Shown here piece by piece: positions 1 through 6,312 of a stretch of DNA of 7,992 nucleotides. The stretch lies in assembly GCA_938038645.1 (NCBI GenBank), contig CALHTA010000318.1, positions 1 through 7,992 on the forward strand, in the 5' to 3' direction. The position numbers and the translations under genes were made by a program. Every line of letters begins with the position of its first letter. The stretch's first letter is position 1. The notes under the pieces are model-generated. The model worked only from the letters and a program-made list of their open reading frames with translations, ran no database searches and was not told where the DNA came from. Origin of the DNA: an uncultured Thiotrichaceae bacterium. GTDB taxonomy: Bacteria; Pseudomonadota; Gammaproteobacteria; Thiotrichales; Thiotrichaceae.

Positions 1-222
<222 letters not shown>

Positions 223-309
223 TTCTGCTGAATAGTCAGCACGCACAGTGTCGTCTTCTGGAGAGCTCTCATCGACGATTTAAACGAAAATAGGCTGGAA
301 AGCTCATTA
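223..309 (+). other. mreB-mreC spacer with two short inverted repeats
   Basis: This 87-base gap carries GCTGA-ATAG-TCAGC at 227-240 (5-bp stem, 4-base loop) just after the mreB stop. It also carries a perfect 10-base palindrome, GAGAGCTCTC, at 261-270. Neither is followed by a T run, so they do not look like an intrinsic terminator. An RNA stem here could affect mRNA processing or stability and so set the MreB to MreCD ratio, but that is inference. The mreC frame is open back to 232. Confidence 0.35.
297..302 (+). promoter_or_regulatory. Putative ribosome binding site deciding the mreC start
   Basis: GGAAAG lies 7 bases before the TTG at 310. This is the best Shine-Dalgarno-like match near the start of mreC and the main reason for preferring TTG 310 over the in-frame ATG at 322, which has only a weak upstream match. 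Confidence 0.5.
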
Positions 310-1140
310 TTGGTCAAGTTCATGGTTGCAGTGATGCTGTCGATCGCCATGATTTTGATGGATTATCGTGACTCGAAATTGACGCCTATTCGGACGACGC
401 TGAATATCCTATTGCACCCAGTATTGTACGTGGTAGACGTTCCTTTTCGAACAACTGCTTATGTTGCTAATTTCTTTAAGGATCAAAGTAAGATTATTGA
501 AGAGAATCGTAAGCTGACTAGCTTAGTGCGACGGTACGCTGTTAGAGATCAAAAATATCATTCCATTGCTCAAGAGAACATTCGGTTCCGTGCTCAGTTA
601 AATGCGACCCCAGCTAAGGAAGAGCGTTTTCAGTTAGCTGAAATCCTTTCTATCTCAAGAGATCAACACCGTAATACTGTGACGATTGATAAAGGTGCAA
701 GCGATGGTTTGTATCGAGGACAGGTCGTCCTGTCCGGTCAAAGTATTTATGGGCAAGTATTTGAAGTTGCTCCTAATTCGTCGGTCGTCCTTCAGTTAAC
801 GGATACGAAGCACGCAATACCTGTTCGAAATAATCGAACTGGGCTAGGTGCGATTGCTGTTGGATCGGGTAATAGCAACCAGCTAGAATTGAAAAATATT
901 GAAGCCAATATCGATATTAAAGAAGGCGACACCTTCTATAGTTCGGGGCTTGGTCAACTTTTTCCCGCAGACTTCCCTGTGGCGACGGTTCGTTCAGTTG
1001 CTTATAACCCAGGTGATTCGTTTATGCGAGTCAGGGCTCAAACTAAGGTGGATTTTAGTACCAGTCGCGAAGTGATTTTGATTTGGAGAAGTAACCATTT
1101 AACTATATTGCGCGCTAAAGAAGCCTCGGAGAAACCTTAA
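310..1140 (+). CDS. mreC: Rod-shape-determining protein MreC
   Basis: MreC is a bitopic inner-membrane protein whose periplasmic part activates the PBP2-RodA elongasome. The 276-residue product has one membrane segment at about residues 4-17, with almost no cytoplasmic tail. A heptad-like coiled coil follows at about 55-98 (containing KIIEENRKL and AQENIRFRAQL). Next come the two beta-barrel domains, with family signatures DKGASDGLYRGQ (127-138), HAIPV (168-172) and SSGLGQLFPADFPVATV (211-227). The length is at the short end of the family and lacks the proline-rich tail of E. coli MreC. The start is uncertain. TTG 310 has a GGAAAG site 7 bases upstream, the next in-frame ATG is at 322, and the frame stays open upstream to 232. 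The in-frame codons just before TTG encode ESSL, which aligns with the conserved GPSL of other MreCs, so translation might begin earlier, for example at CTG 295. Confidence 0.95.
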   Translation: MVKFMVAVMLSIAMILMDYRDSKLTPIRTTLNILLHPVLYVVDVPFRTTAYVANFFKDQSKIIEENRKLTSLVRRYAVRDQKYHSIAQENIRFRAQLNATPAKEERFQLAEILSISRDQHRNTVTIDKGASDGLYRGQVVLSGQSIYGQVFEVAPNSSVVLQLTDTKHAIPVRNNRTGLGAIAVGSGNSNQLELKNIEANIDIKEGDTFYSSGLGQLFPADFPVATVRSVAYNPGDSFMRVRAQTKVDFSTSREVILIWRSNHLTILRAKEASEKP

Positions 1141-1141
1141 T

Positions 1142-1636
1142 ATGGAATCCTATATTCCGAGGTTTCGTGGGGCAGTTATTCTGTCAATATTGTTTGCTTT
1201 AGTGCTTACTTTATTACCCATTCCAGACGAACTTTTAAAATGGCGCCCTGAATGGGTAGCATTGACGCTTGTTCACTGGGCTTTAGTGCTTCCTAAAAGA
1301 ATGGGGATCATCATTGCATGGTTTACCGGTTTATTTTTGGATGCTTTGTATGGTTCAAGCTTAGGTCAGCATGCGTTGGGGTTAACCATTATTGTGTTTA
1401 TCACCTTGCGTCTACGTTTAAGGATTAATCCATTTACTTTAACCCATCAGTTAACCGTTTTGCTCATTGCTTTGGGTAGTTATCTTTTGATAAACCTTTG
1501 GGTTTTAGGCTTTACTGGAAACACCCCCTCCGCTTGGATTTACTGGTTATCACTGGCAGGTAGTCTGATTGCTTGGCCAATTTACCACTGGGTAATGATG
1601 CGATTATTTATGATAAATAACCGCTTCGACGACTAA
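1142..1636 (+). CDS. mreD: Rod-shape-determining protein MreD
   Basis: MreD is the polytopic inner-membrane partner of MreC in the Rod (elongasome) complex. The 164-residue length matches E. coli MreD (162). About five to six hydrophobic segments are visible, near residues 10-25, 38-50, 55-68, 77-90, 103-122 and 133-154. The family motifs RPEWV (35-39) and GLFLDALYGSSLG (63-75) are clear. The gene starts with ATG one base after the mreC stop. A GGAG site at 1128-1131, inside the end of mreC, lies 10 bases upstream, so the two genes are almost certainly co-transcribed and probably translationally coupled. In many gammaproteobacteria maf and rng follow mreD; here the next gene is on the opposite strand and ends only 21 bases beyond the mreD stop. 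Confidence 0.95.
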   Translation: MESYIPRFRGAVILSILFALVLTLLPIPDELLKWRPEWVALTLVHWALVLPKRMGIIIAWFTGLFLDALYGSSLGQHALGLTIIVFITLRLRLRINPFTLTHQLTVLLIALGSYLLINLWVLGFTGNTPSAWIYWLSLAGSLIAWPIYHWVMMRLFMINNRFDD

Positions 1637-1657
1637 TTAAATCGCATTCAATCACAT

Positions 1658-2392
1658 TTAACTAGTAAGTTTTTTATCGCTTAATACTTTTTCTAAGAAA
1701 TCAGTTTCCACGTACTCGACACCATTGCTGCAATGCTTTAATGCAAGGTCAGCAGATTCAACGCCGTAAACCATCCATTTCCAAGGTCCTGCCCAAGGTG
1801 GCGTATCAAGCGCAATTTCTGCTTGATCTACAATTAGATAATCAGGTTTGCTAGCCTTGGCTTTGTTTAAAGATTCTTCATTATAATGATAAAGCACCCA
1901 GCCAATTGCGAGGTCACTTTGCTCTCTTATCTGATCTAGTACAGGCAGGTCAAAAGAGATGATGGTGCACTGCTTAATATATGGCTGAACCGTCGGAAGC
2001 AGTTGGTCTATTACTGTTTGGCGTCCCCATTTTTCGAGGCTCTCTTCCTTAACTTCAATGTAGGCATGAGTGCCAGGAAACTCATTCAAGAGCCCCATCA
2101 CTTCATCAAGTTTACTAATGGGAGTCGGTTGATGTGTTGAGCCCAATCGTTTTGGCTCGTGCACACTTACCGATGCTAGTTCTTGATAGCTTGAATTCAA
2201 CACCGATTGATCAATACCAGACGTGCGTAACGTATTATCATCATGCATGACAACTAAGGTTTCGTCATTGGTCATTTGTATATCGAACTCGACAGCAGTA
2301 CAGCCAAGTTCAAAAGAAGAGCGCAGTCCCACTAGCGTATTTTCAGGGAAAGCAAAGTTGTTGCCTCGGTGCGAAATAATGATCGGTTTCAT
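1658..2392 (-). CDS. Cytoplasmic glycerophosphodiester phosphodiesterase (UgpQ/GDPD family)
   Basis: Enzymes of this family hydrolyse glycerophosphodiesters, the deacylated phospholipid headgroups, to sn-glycerol 3-phosphate and an alcohol. The 244-residue product is close to E. coli UgpQ (247) and shows the TIM-barrel GDPD signatures in order: HRG (8-10), PENT (16-19), the metal ligands E35 and D37 in VEFDIQ, HD (50-51, the second catalytic His), and E113 with K115 in YIEVK. There is no signal peptide, so it should act in the cytoplasm like UgpQ and unlike periplasmic GlpQ. The ATG at 2392 has an AGGAG site (2398-2402) 5 bases upstream. It starts 14 bases after the YkuD gene and is the last gene of the - strand cluster. 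No ugpBAEC transporter genes are nearby, so substrate probably comes from internal lipid turnover or a distant transporter. The exact substrate is not known. Confidence 0.9.
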   Translation of the reverse strand: MKPIIISHRGNNFAFPENTLVGLRSSFELGCTAVEFDIQMTNDETLVVMHDDNTLRTSGIDQSVLNSSYQELASVSVHEPKRLGSTHQPTPISKLDEVMGLLNEFPGTHAYIEVKEESLEKWGRQTVIDQLLPTVQPYIKQCTIISFDLPVLDQIREQSDLAIGWVLYHYNEESLNKAKASKPDYLIVDQAEIALDTPPWAGPWKWMVYGVESADLALKHCSNGVEYVETDFLEKVLSDKKLTS

Positions 2393-2406
2393 TGAATCTC
2401 CTGAGT

Positions 2407-2979
2407 TTATTTTTTGATGATGTAAACGAGTGTATCGGTGCTAACTTCTGCATAGAGATCAATAATATCTTGATTCGCCATGCGGATACATCCATGCGAT
2501 GCAGGTGTGCCTAAGCGACCCTCTTCATCGGTTCCGTGGATATAGATATATCTTTTATAGCTATCAACATCGCCACCTTGGTTATAGCCTGCCTCAAGAC
2601 CACTTAGCCACAATATACGCGAGGTAATATAGTCATCATCGCTTGTCTGCTCAGGGCTGGAGAGAATAGGGGGAATATAGCCTGTTGATTGACGTCCTTT
2701 AAACTGGGTGCCGAGCGGGGCATTGTCCCCAAACTTCTCTCGAATGAAATGGGCCCCCAATGGAGTTTTTCCACTGTCTTGTTTATTGCCTATGCCATTT
2801 TCAGCGCTGGAAACAAAGTACGTATTTAAAAGTGTTTGATTCTTTATTTGATAAAGGCGTTGTTGTTCGATATTAACCAGTAAGATTCCGTTGAGACTTT
2901 GTTCCGGATATTTCCCTTTTAGTTTTAAAAGCAGCTCACCGTTAGTGAGCTGTTTAGAAAAAAAAGGCAAGCTTGGCAT
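2407..2979 (-). CDS. YkuD-domain L,D-transpeptidase-fold protein, probably cytoplasmic L,D-carboxypeptidase (ElsL/LdtK-like)
   Basis: YkuD enzymes use a cysteine to attack the L,D bond in peptidoglycan peptides, either cross-linking or trimming them. The 190-residue product carries the full catalytic motif near its end: HGT (148-150) and SHGCIRM (161-167), with C164 as nucleophile and H148, H162 and R166 present. The fold's earlier signature SGKTPLGAHFI (69-79) is also present. There is no signal peptide, lipobox or membrane helix. The ATG at 2979 is the only plausible start, and extending the frame upstream adds just eight unremarkable residues (2980-3003) before a stop. Canonical L,D-transpeptidases are exported, so this looks like the signal-less YkuD class exemplified by Acinetobacter ElsL/LdtK. 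That class trims recycled tetrapeptides in the cytoplasm. The gene begins 4 bases after the purF stop without a clear ribosome site, suggesting translational coupling, and precedes a phosphodiesterase gene by 14 bases. The fold is certain; the carboxypeptidase role is inferred. Confidence 0.88.
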   Translation of the reverse strand: MPSLPFFSKQLTNGELLLKLKGKYPEQSLNGILLVNIEQQRLYQIKNQTLLNTYFVSSAENGIGNKQDSGKTPLGAHFIREKFGDNAPLGTQFKGRQSTGYIPPILSSPEQTSDDDYITSRILWLSGLEAGYNQGGDVDSYKRYIYIHGTDEEGRLGTPASHGCIRMANQDIIDLYAEVSTDTLVYIIKK

Positions 2980-2983
2980 GTTG

Positions 2984-4489
2984 TTATTGGCTATTACACA
3001 GATCTACAGGAGCCCTGTTTTTCTTTTTCTTTTTTGATGATTTACCACGTAGTTTTTGTAACTCAGTAAAGTATGCTTCGCCTTCTCCAGTGACGTATTC
3101 ACCATTGAAAACCGAACAGTCAAACTCAGTTAACTCAGCATTTCCTTCTGTAATCGAGTCTTTTAAATCTTCAAGGCTTTGATAAATCAAACGGTCGACA
3201 CCCATATGTTCTGCAATCTCCGCTTCTGTGCGGGCATGTGCAATGAGTTCCTCAGCGGCTGGCATATCGATGCCATAGATATTAGGAAATCTAACTGGGG
3301 GAGAGGCGGATGCGAAATAAACGTTCTTGGCTCCAGAGTCTCTAACCATTTGTACTATTTCTTTTGAGGTGGTGCCTCTTACGATCGAGTCATCAACCAA
3401 CATCACATTTTTGCCTTTAAATTCAAGGTCAATGGGGTTGAGCTTTTGACGAACTGATTTTGTACGCTTACCTTGGCCAGGCATGATAAACGTTCGACCG
3501 ATATAGCGGTTTTTTATAAAGCCCTCTCGATAGCTAACATCTAATGTCATTGCCATTTCTAACGCGGAAGTTCGACTCGTGTCGGGTATGGGAATCACTA
3601 CATCGATGTCATGATCTTTCCATTCGTTCTGAATTTTTTCAGCCAACTTGTGACCCATGCGCATTCGAGCTTTATGTACAAATACATTGTCAATGACAGA
3701 GTCAGGGCGGGCAAAATAAACATATTCAAAAAGGCACGTTTTGTAGCTTGGGTTTGGAGCGCATTGGCGAGTATGAACTTCACCATTCAGTGTGACGTAG
3801 ATAGCTTCGCCAGGCTTGATGTCTCTCTCTATCTTATAGCCTTGTGTAGCAAGAGCAGTGCTCTCGGATGCAATCATATAGTCCATACCTTTTTCAGTCT
3901 TGCGACTGCCAAAGGTTAATGGCCTAATGCCGTTAGGGTCACGGAAGCCAACAATGCCATCTCTCGTAATCATCGCAACCACGGCGTAAGCGCCGCGACA
4001 ACGTTTATGAACGCCGGCTACCGCTTTAAAAATGTCATCCGGACTCACTCTGTAGGAGTTTTGCCTGTGAAGCTCCTGTGCGAATATATTAAGTAGGACT
4101 TCTGAATCTGATTCGGTATTTATTTGGCGTCGATCTTGTTCAAATAACTCACGCTTTAACGGATCAGAGTTGGTTAAATTCCCATTGTGAGCTAATGAAA
4201 TGCCGTAAGGGGAGTTTACATAGAAAGGCTGTGCTTCTGACTCTGATGAACTTCCTGCAGTAGGATAACGGACGTGGCCAATTCCCATATTTCCACGAAG
4301 CTTACGCATGTGCGAGCTCGTTCGAAATGCTTCCTTTACCAGTCCATTTTTTCGTCTTAAGGATAGATGTTTTCCATCGCTGGTGACAATGCCAGCAGCA
4401 TCTTGTCCGCGATGCTGCAAAACAGTTAAACCGTCATACAGCTCTTGGTTGACCGCATCGTGGCTCACGATACCGATAATTCCGCACAT
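2984..4489 (-). CDS. purF: Amidophosphoribosyltransferase (glutamine PRPP amidotransferase)
   Basis: PurF catalyses the first committed step of purine synthesis, making 5-phosphoribosylamine from PRPP and glutamine. The 501 residues match E. coli PurF (505). The N-terminal glutaminase domain starts directly with MCGIIGIV, so Cys2 becomes the nucleophile after Met removal, and there is no propeptide. It continues with RYPTAG (74-79), HNGNLTN (101-107) and [10 protein letters not shown] (182-191). The phosphoribosyltransferase domain carries the PRPP loop [12 protein letters not shown] (364-375). The Fe-S cysteine pattern of the Bacillus-type enzyme is not evident, consistent with the E. coli type. 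ATG 4489 is supported by AAAGGA (4498-4503) 8 bases upstream. It lies 29 bases after cvpA, the classical cvpA-purF pair. The C-terminus is lysine-rich, with five lysines in a row encoded by an A-rich run that contains a slippery heptamer. Confidence 0.98.
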   Translation of the reverse strand: MCGIIGIVSHDAVNQELYDGLTVLQHRGQDAAGIVTSDGKHLSLRRKNGLVKEAFRTSSHMRKLRGNMGIGHVRYPTAGSSSESEAQPFYVNSPYGISLAHNGNLTNSDPLKRELFEQDRRQINTESDSEVLLNIFAQELHRQNSYRVSPDDIFKAVAGVHKRCRGAYAVVAMITRDGIVGFRDPNGIRPLTFGSRKTEKGMDYMIASESTALATQGYKIERDIKPGEAIYVTLNGEVHTRQCAPNPSYKTCLFEYVYFARPDSVIDNVFVHKARMRMGHKLAEKIQNEWKDHDIDVVIPIPDTSRTSALEMAMTLDVSYREGFIKNRYIGRTFIMPGQGKRTKSVRQKLNPIDLEFKGKNVMLVDDSIVRGTTSKEIVQMVRDSGAKNVYFASASPPVRFPNIYGIDMPAAEELIAHARTEAEIAEHMGVDRLIYQSLEDLKDSITEGNAELTEFDCSVFNGEYVTGEGEAYFTELQKLRGKSSKKKKKNRAPVDLCNSQ

Positions 4490-4518
4490 TCCGCTTATCC
4501 TTTGAAAATAATTACGCT

Positions 4519-5052
4519 TTAGTTTGTTGGCGTCACAGGCGTTGCTCTAGGGATTCCAGCTTCATCAAGCAAAGCGGTCATCTGAGCTGGAGCGTTCGCT
4601 TGTATCCACTGTGCAGCATTTTGGAATTTAGGAACTAAAATTGAACTTTGCCACATCGGCTCTTCGGTATATTTAGTTAAACCAGTGAACATGACCGCCA
4701 TTGCAATAATGAAACCGCTTAATGCAATTCCCAAAACAACGCCTAACAGTCTATCGATGCTGCCTAAACCAATGGCATAGATTATTTTACCAAGCAAATA
4801 GTTGAGCAGTGTGCCTATAAAGAGTATCACCAAGAATATAATGAGCCCAGCCACTATCATCTGGAACACTTCGCTAGATAGCTTGAACGGAAGCGCTGCC
4901 ATTAGATCTTTGTGGTATAAGAAGGCCAACACTGCTGCCGCAACCCAAGTCGCTAGGAATAGGGCCATCCAAATGAAGCCTCTACCTAAGCCAACTAGTG
5001 CAGTGATGACGATAAATATGACGATACCGATATCAATAAAATTCAATTCCAT
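4519..5052 (-). CDS. cvpA: CvpA family inner-membrane protein
   Basis: CvpA was named for its need in colicin V production and is linked to envelope homeostasis in several gammaproteobacteria; its molecular activity is not established. Starting at ATG 5052 the product is 177 residues (E. coli 162). It has four hydrophobic segments near residues 7-22, 26-46, 63-92 and 102-124, and the family motifs GLGRGF (21-26) and [13 protein letters not shown] (97-109). The soluble C-terminus ends in a proline- and threonine-rich tail. A longer reading from GTG 5061 is possible, but that GTG lies inside the AGGTGA ribosome site, so the ATG is preferred. The gene sits between dedD and purF, as in E. coli, and is likely co-transcribed with purF. 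Confidence 0.93.
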   Translation of the reverse strand: MELNFIDIGIVIFIVITALVGLGRGFIWMALFLATWVAAAVLAFLYHKDLMAALPFKLSSEVFQMIVAGLIIFLVILFIGTLLNYLLGKIIYAIGLGSIDRLLGVVLGIALSGFIIAMAVMFTGLTKYTEEPMWQSSILVPKFQNAAQWIQANAPAQMTALLDEAGIPRATPVTPTN

Positions 5053-5056
5053 TTCA

Positions 5057-5063
5057 CTCACCT
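5057..5063 (-). promoter_or_regulatory. Ribosome binding site deciding the cvpA start
   Basis: On the - strand this reads AGGTGAG, with the AGGTGA core ending 5 bases before ATG 5052. The alternative GTG start at 5061-5059 is part of this same site and has no comparable site of its own, which argues for the shorter protein. Confidence 0.65.
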
Positions 5064-5082
5064 AAGCTTGTTTAATACGTTT

Positions 5083-5119
5083 AAAAACTAATACCTATCA
5101 CATCCCTGTGGATTGGTAT
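5083..5119 (-). terminator. Possible attenuating hairpin between dedD and cvpA
   Basis: Read on the - strand, just past the dedD stop, ATACC (5119-5115) pairs with GGTAT (5095-5091). Inside it AAUC/GAU and AC/GU pairings continue the stem with one A-A mismatch and one bulged base, giving about ten base pairs and a six-base loop. The stem is followed by TAG and five Ts (5087-5083). This resembles a weak intrinsic terminator. As cvpA and purF follow with no obvious promoter of their own, partial termination or RNA processing seems more likely than a full stop. Stability was judged by eye only. Confidence 0.35.
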
Positions 5120-5121
5120 CT

Positions 5122-6147
5122 TTATCTGGCTACTACAGCACTGCGATTAACATTGGTATTTTTCTTATACCGGCGTTTCATGGAAGCTTGCGCTTTGACA
5201 GCTTCAGACTTAACGGCGTACTGGCCAATACGAACCCTATACAAGGTTTTGCCATTCTGCTTAGTTTTTGTAACATAGGCAGGGTAACCTTCTCCAGCCA
5301 TGACATTTTTCAGATTATTGGCGCGAGACTGACTTGAGGTAGCCAGTAGTTGTATTGCGTAACCGTTCTTTGCCTGAGTCGTTGTGCTAGCGGCTGTTGA
5401 ATTTGTTTCAGCTGCCTTAGCCTTCTTAGCAGGAACCACCTTTTTGATTACTTTGGCTGTGCTGGCAGATTTTACCGGGGCAGATCTTTTCTCACCAATC
5501 AACCTAGGTTGAACTGCATTAGCTCTAGTGTTGGATTTAGGGGAAGTGCTGGCAATCACAATCCCTTGGTCAGTATTAGCTGTGCTAGGGGCTGCCGCTT
5601 TTTCAGTAGGTACAGGAAGCGGTTTAGTTTGACTGGTACTTGCGCTGTTGTTGGCAGGCGTGCCGTTGTTGACTAAATCTAGCTCGAGGAACTCGCTCGA
5701 GGCTTTAGGCGCTTGAGCTGCTTTTGGTTTTACCGAAAAATCCATGCTTTTGTTAGCGTTAGTCGCTGCTTGACCAACCGCCGCAGCACCTGCCGTGCCT
5801 ATAGCGGCGGCAGAAGCAATGATCGTTCCATCTGAATTAGTTGATGCTGTATTCCCAGTGTCAGAGGTTTCTATAGCAACCGGACTTTGTACTGAGTCGG
5901 AGCTTGTTCCGCTTCCGTTGCCTGCATTTGCAATCACATTGCCATTGCCGCTATTGTCCGTCGTTAATGTCGGTAGGCGAGTTGACTGTGTTGAGATTCC
6001 TGAGTTTACTGTCGTTCCAGGTATTGCAGTTTCAACAACTTCTTGTCGCTGTGCGGCTTTATCCTTCAGTAGAAATGCAAGTAATCCGGCAGCTATCAGT
6101 GCTAGAACAACCGCACCTATGCCACGTTTAACAGTTGTATTATTCAT
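5122..6147 (-). CDS. dedD: DedD-like SPOR-domain cell division protein
   Basis: The 341-residue product has the DedD plan. A short cytoplasmic start is followed by one membrane helix (about 8-27) and a long periplasmic linker rich in Ala, Ser, Thr, Asn and Pro (about 35-250). A C-terminal SPOR domain (about 261-341) follows, with NGYAIQLLATSSQSRANNL and LYRVRIGQY as its recognisable strands and helix. SPOR domains bind glycan strands stripped of stem peptides at the septum, and DedD of E. coli supports constriction. The linker makes it much longer than E. coli DedD (220). A basic patch (KVIKKVVPAKKAKAAE) lies just before the SPOR domain. ATG 6147 is supported by AAGGAAG (6155-6161) 7 bases upstream. 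Position between folC and cvpA matches the E. coli order and supports the dedD name; another SPOR family member such as FtsN is less likely on context. Confidence 0.88.
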   Translation of the reverse strand: MNNTTVKRGIGAVVLALIAAGLLAFLLKDKAAQRQEVVETAIPGTTVNSGISTQSTRLPTLTTDNSGNGNVIANAGNGSGTSSDSVQSPVAIETSDTGNTASTNSDGTIIASAAAIGTAGAAAVGQAATNANKSMDFSVKPKAAQAPKASSEFLELDLVNNGTPANNSASTSQTKPLPVPTEKAAAPSTANTDQGIVIASTSPKSNTRANAVQPRLIGEKRSAPVKSASTAKVIKKVVPAKKAKAAETNSTAASTTTQAKNGYAIQLLATSSQSRANNLKNVMAGEGYPAYVTKTKQNGKTLYRVRIGQYAVKSEAVKAQASMKRRYKKNTNVNRSAVVAR

Positions 6148-6206
6148 ACCTTATCTTCCTTTACTAAGCTGAATACTGCAAACGTGGTACCAAGTATTAA
6201 CGTGAT

Positions 6207-6234
6207 ATTGTATTTGCATGCTTTATCATGTTGA
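6207..6234 (-). promoter_or_regulatory. Putative sigma-70-type promoter for dedD-cvpA-purF
   Basis: On the - strand TCAACA (6234-6229, four of six to TTGACA) and TACAAT (6212-6207, five of six to TATAAT) are 16 bases apart. They lie about 60 bases upstream of the dedD start. The match is modest and was found by eye in AT-rich DNA, where chance matches are common. Confidence 0.3.
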
Positions 6235-6271
6235 TTAATTTTTAAATTGACGGAATAAGCTATTGTAAGGT

Positions 6272-6290
6272 ATTAGAAGTTATTTCTAAT
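6272..6290. repeat. Perfect inverted repeat with 7-bp arms downstream of folC
   Basis: ATTAGAA and TTCTAAT flank a 5-base loop, 23 bases beyond the folC stop in its direction of transcription. The arms contain only one G-C pair each and no T run follows on either strand, so it is a poor intrinsic terminator. It could be a protein-binding site or a weak 3' hairpin. Confidence 0.35.
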
Positions 6291-6312
6291 CTATTGAATT
6301 ATATAGAATCCA

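Larger units (their letters stand above)
6148..6312 (-). other. AT-rich folC-dedD intergenic region
   Basis: This 165-base gap is the largest on the - strand and is markedly AT-rich. It holds the dedD ribosome site (6155-6161), a possible promoter (6207-6234), and a perfect AT-rich inverted repeat with 7-bp arms, ATTAGAA-GTTAT-TTCTAAT (6272-6290). It also holds two copies of CACGTT about 20 bases apart on the - strand. I see no small ORF with a convincing start here. The size suggests that dedD-cvpA-purF and its followers can be transcribed separately from accD-folC. Confidence 0.5.

Noticed and set aside
1660..1675. AACT-AGTA-AGTT followed by Ts on the + strand, a possible terminator for mreD
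   Set aside because: The stem is only 4 pairs with a single G-C pair and lies inside the end of the phosphodiesterase gene; too weak to call.
2973..3182. Short + strand open frame with a run of phenylalanines opposite the end of purF
   Set aside because: The phenylalanine run is just the complement of the purF lysine codons; there is no ribosome site and no family resemblance.
5053..5061. GTG start for cvpA at 5061, three codons earlier
   Set aside because: The GTG lies within the AGGTGA ribosome site for ATG 5052 and has no good site of its own.
5795..6172. Open frame of 125 codons on the + strand opposite dedD
   Set aside because: It mirrors the repetitive Ala/Ser/Thr codons of the dedD linker, has no ribosome site or recognisable domain, and is best explained as a shadow.
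6178..6185. GCAAACGT, a perfect half of the E. coli PurR operator, upstream of dedD-cvpA-purF
   Set aside because: The other half (ggtacc in place of TTGCGT) does not match, so no palindromic PurR box exists, and the presence of PurR in this organism is unknown.
6247..6276. TTGACG and TATTAG with an 18-base spacer on the + strand, resembling a promoter
   Set aside because: It points into the region antisense of dedD with no + strand gene downstream, and AT-rich DNA gives such pairs by chance.
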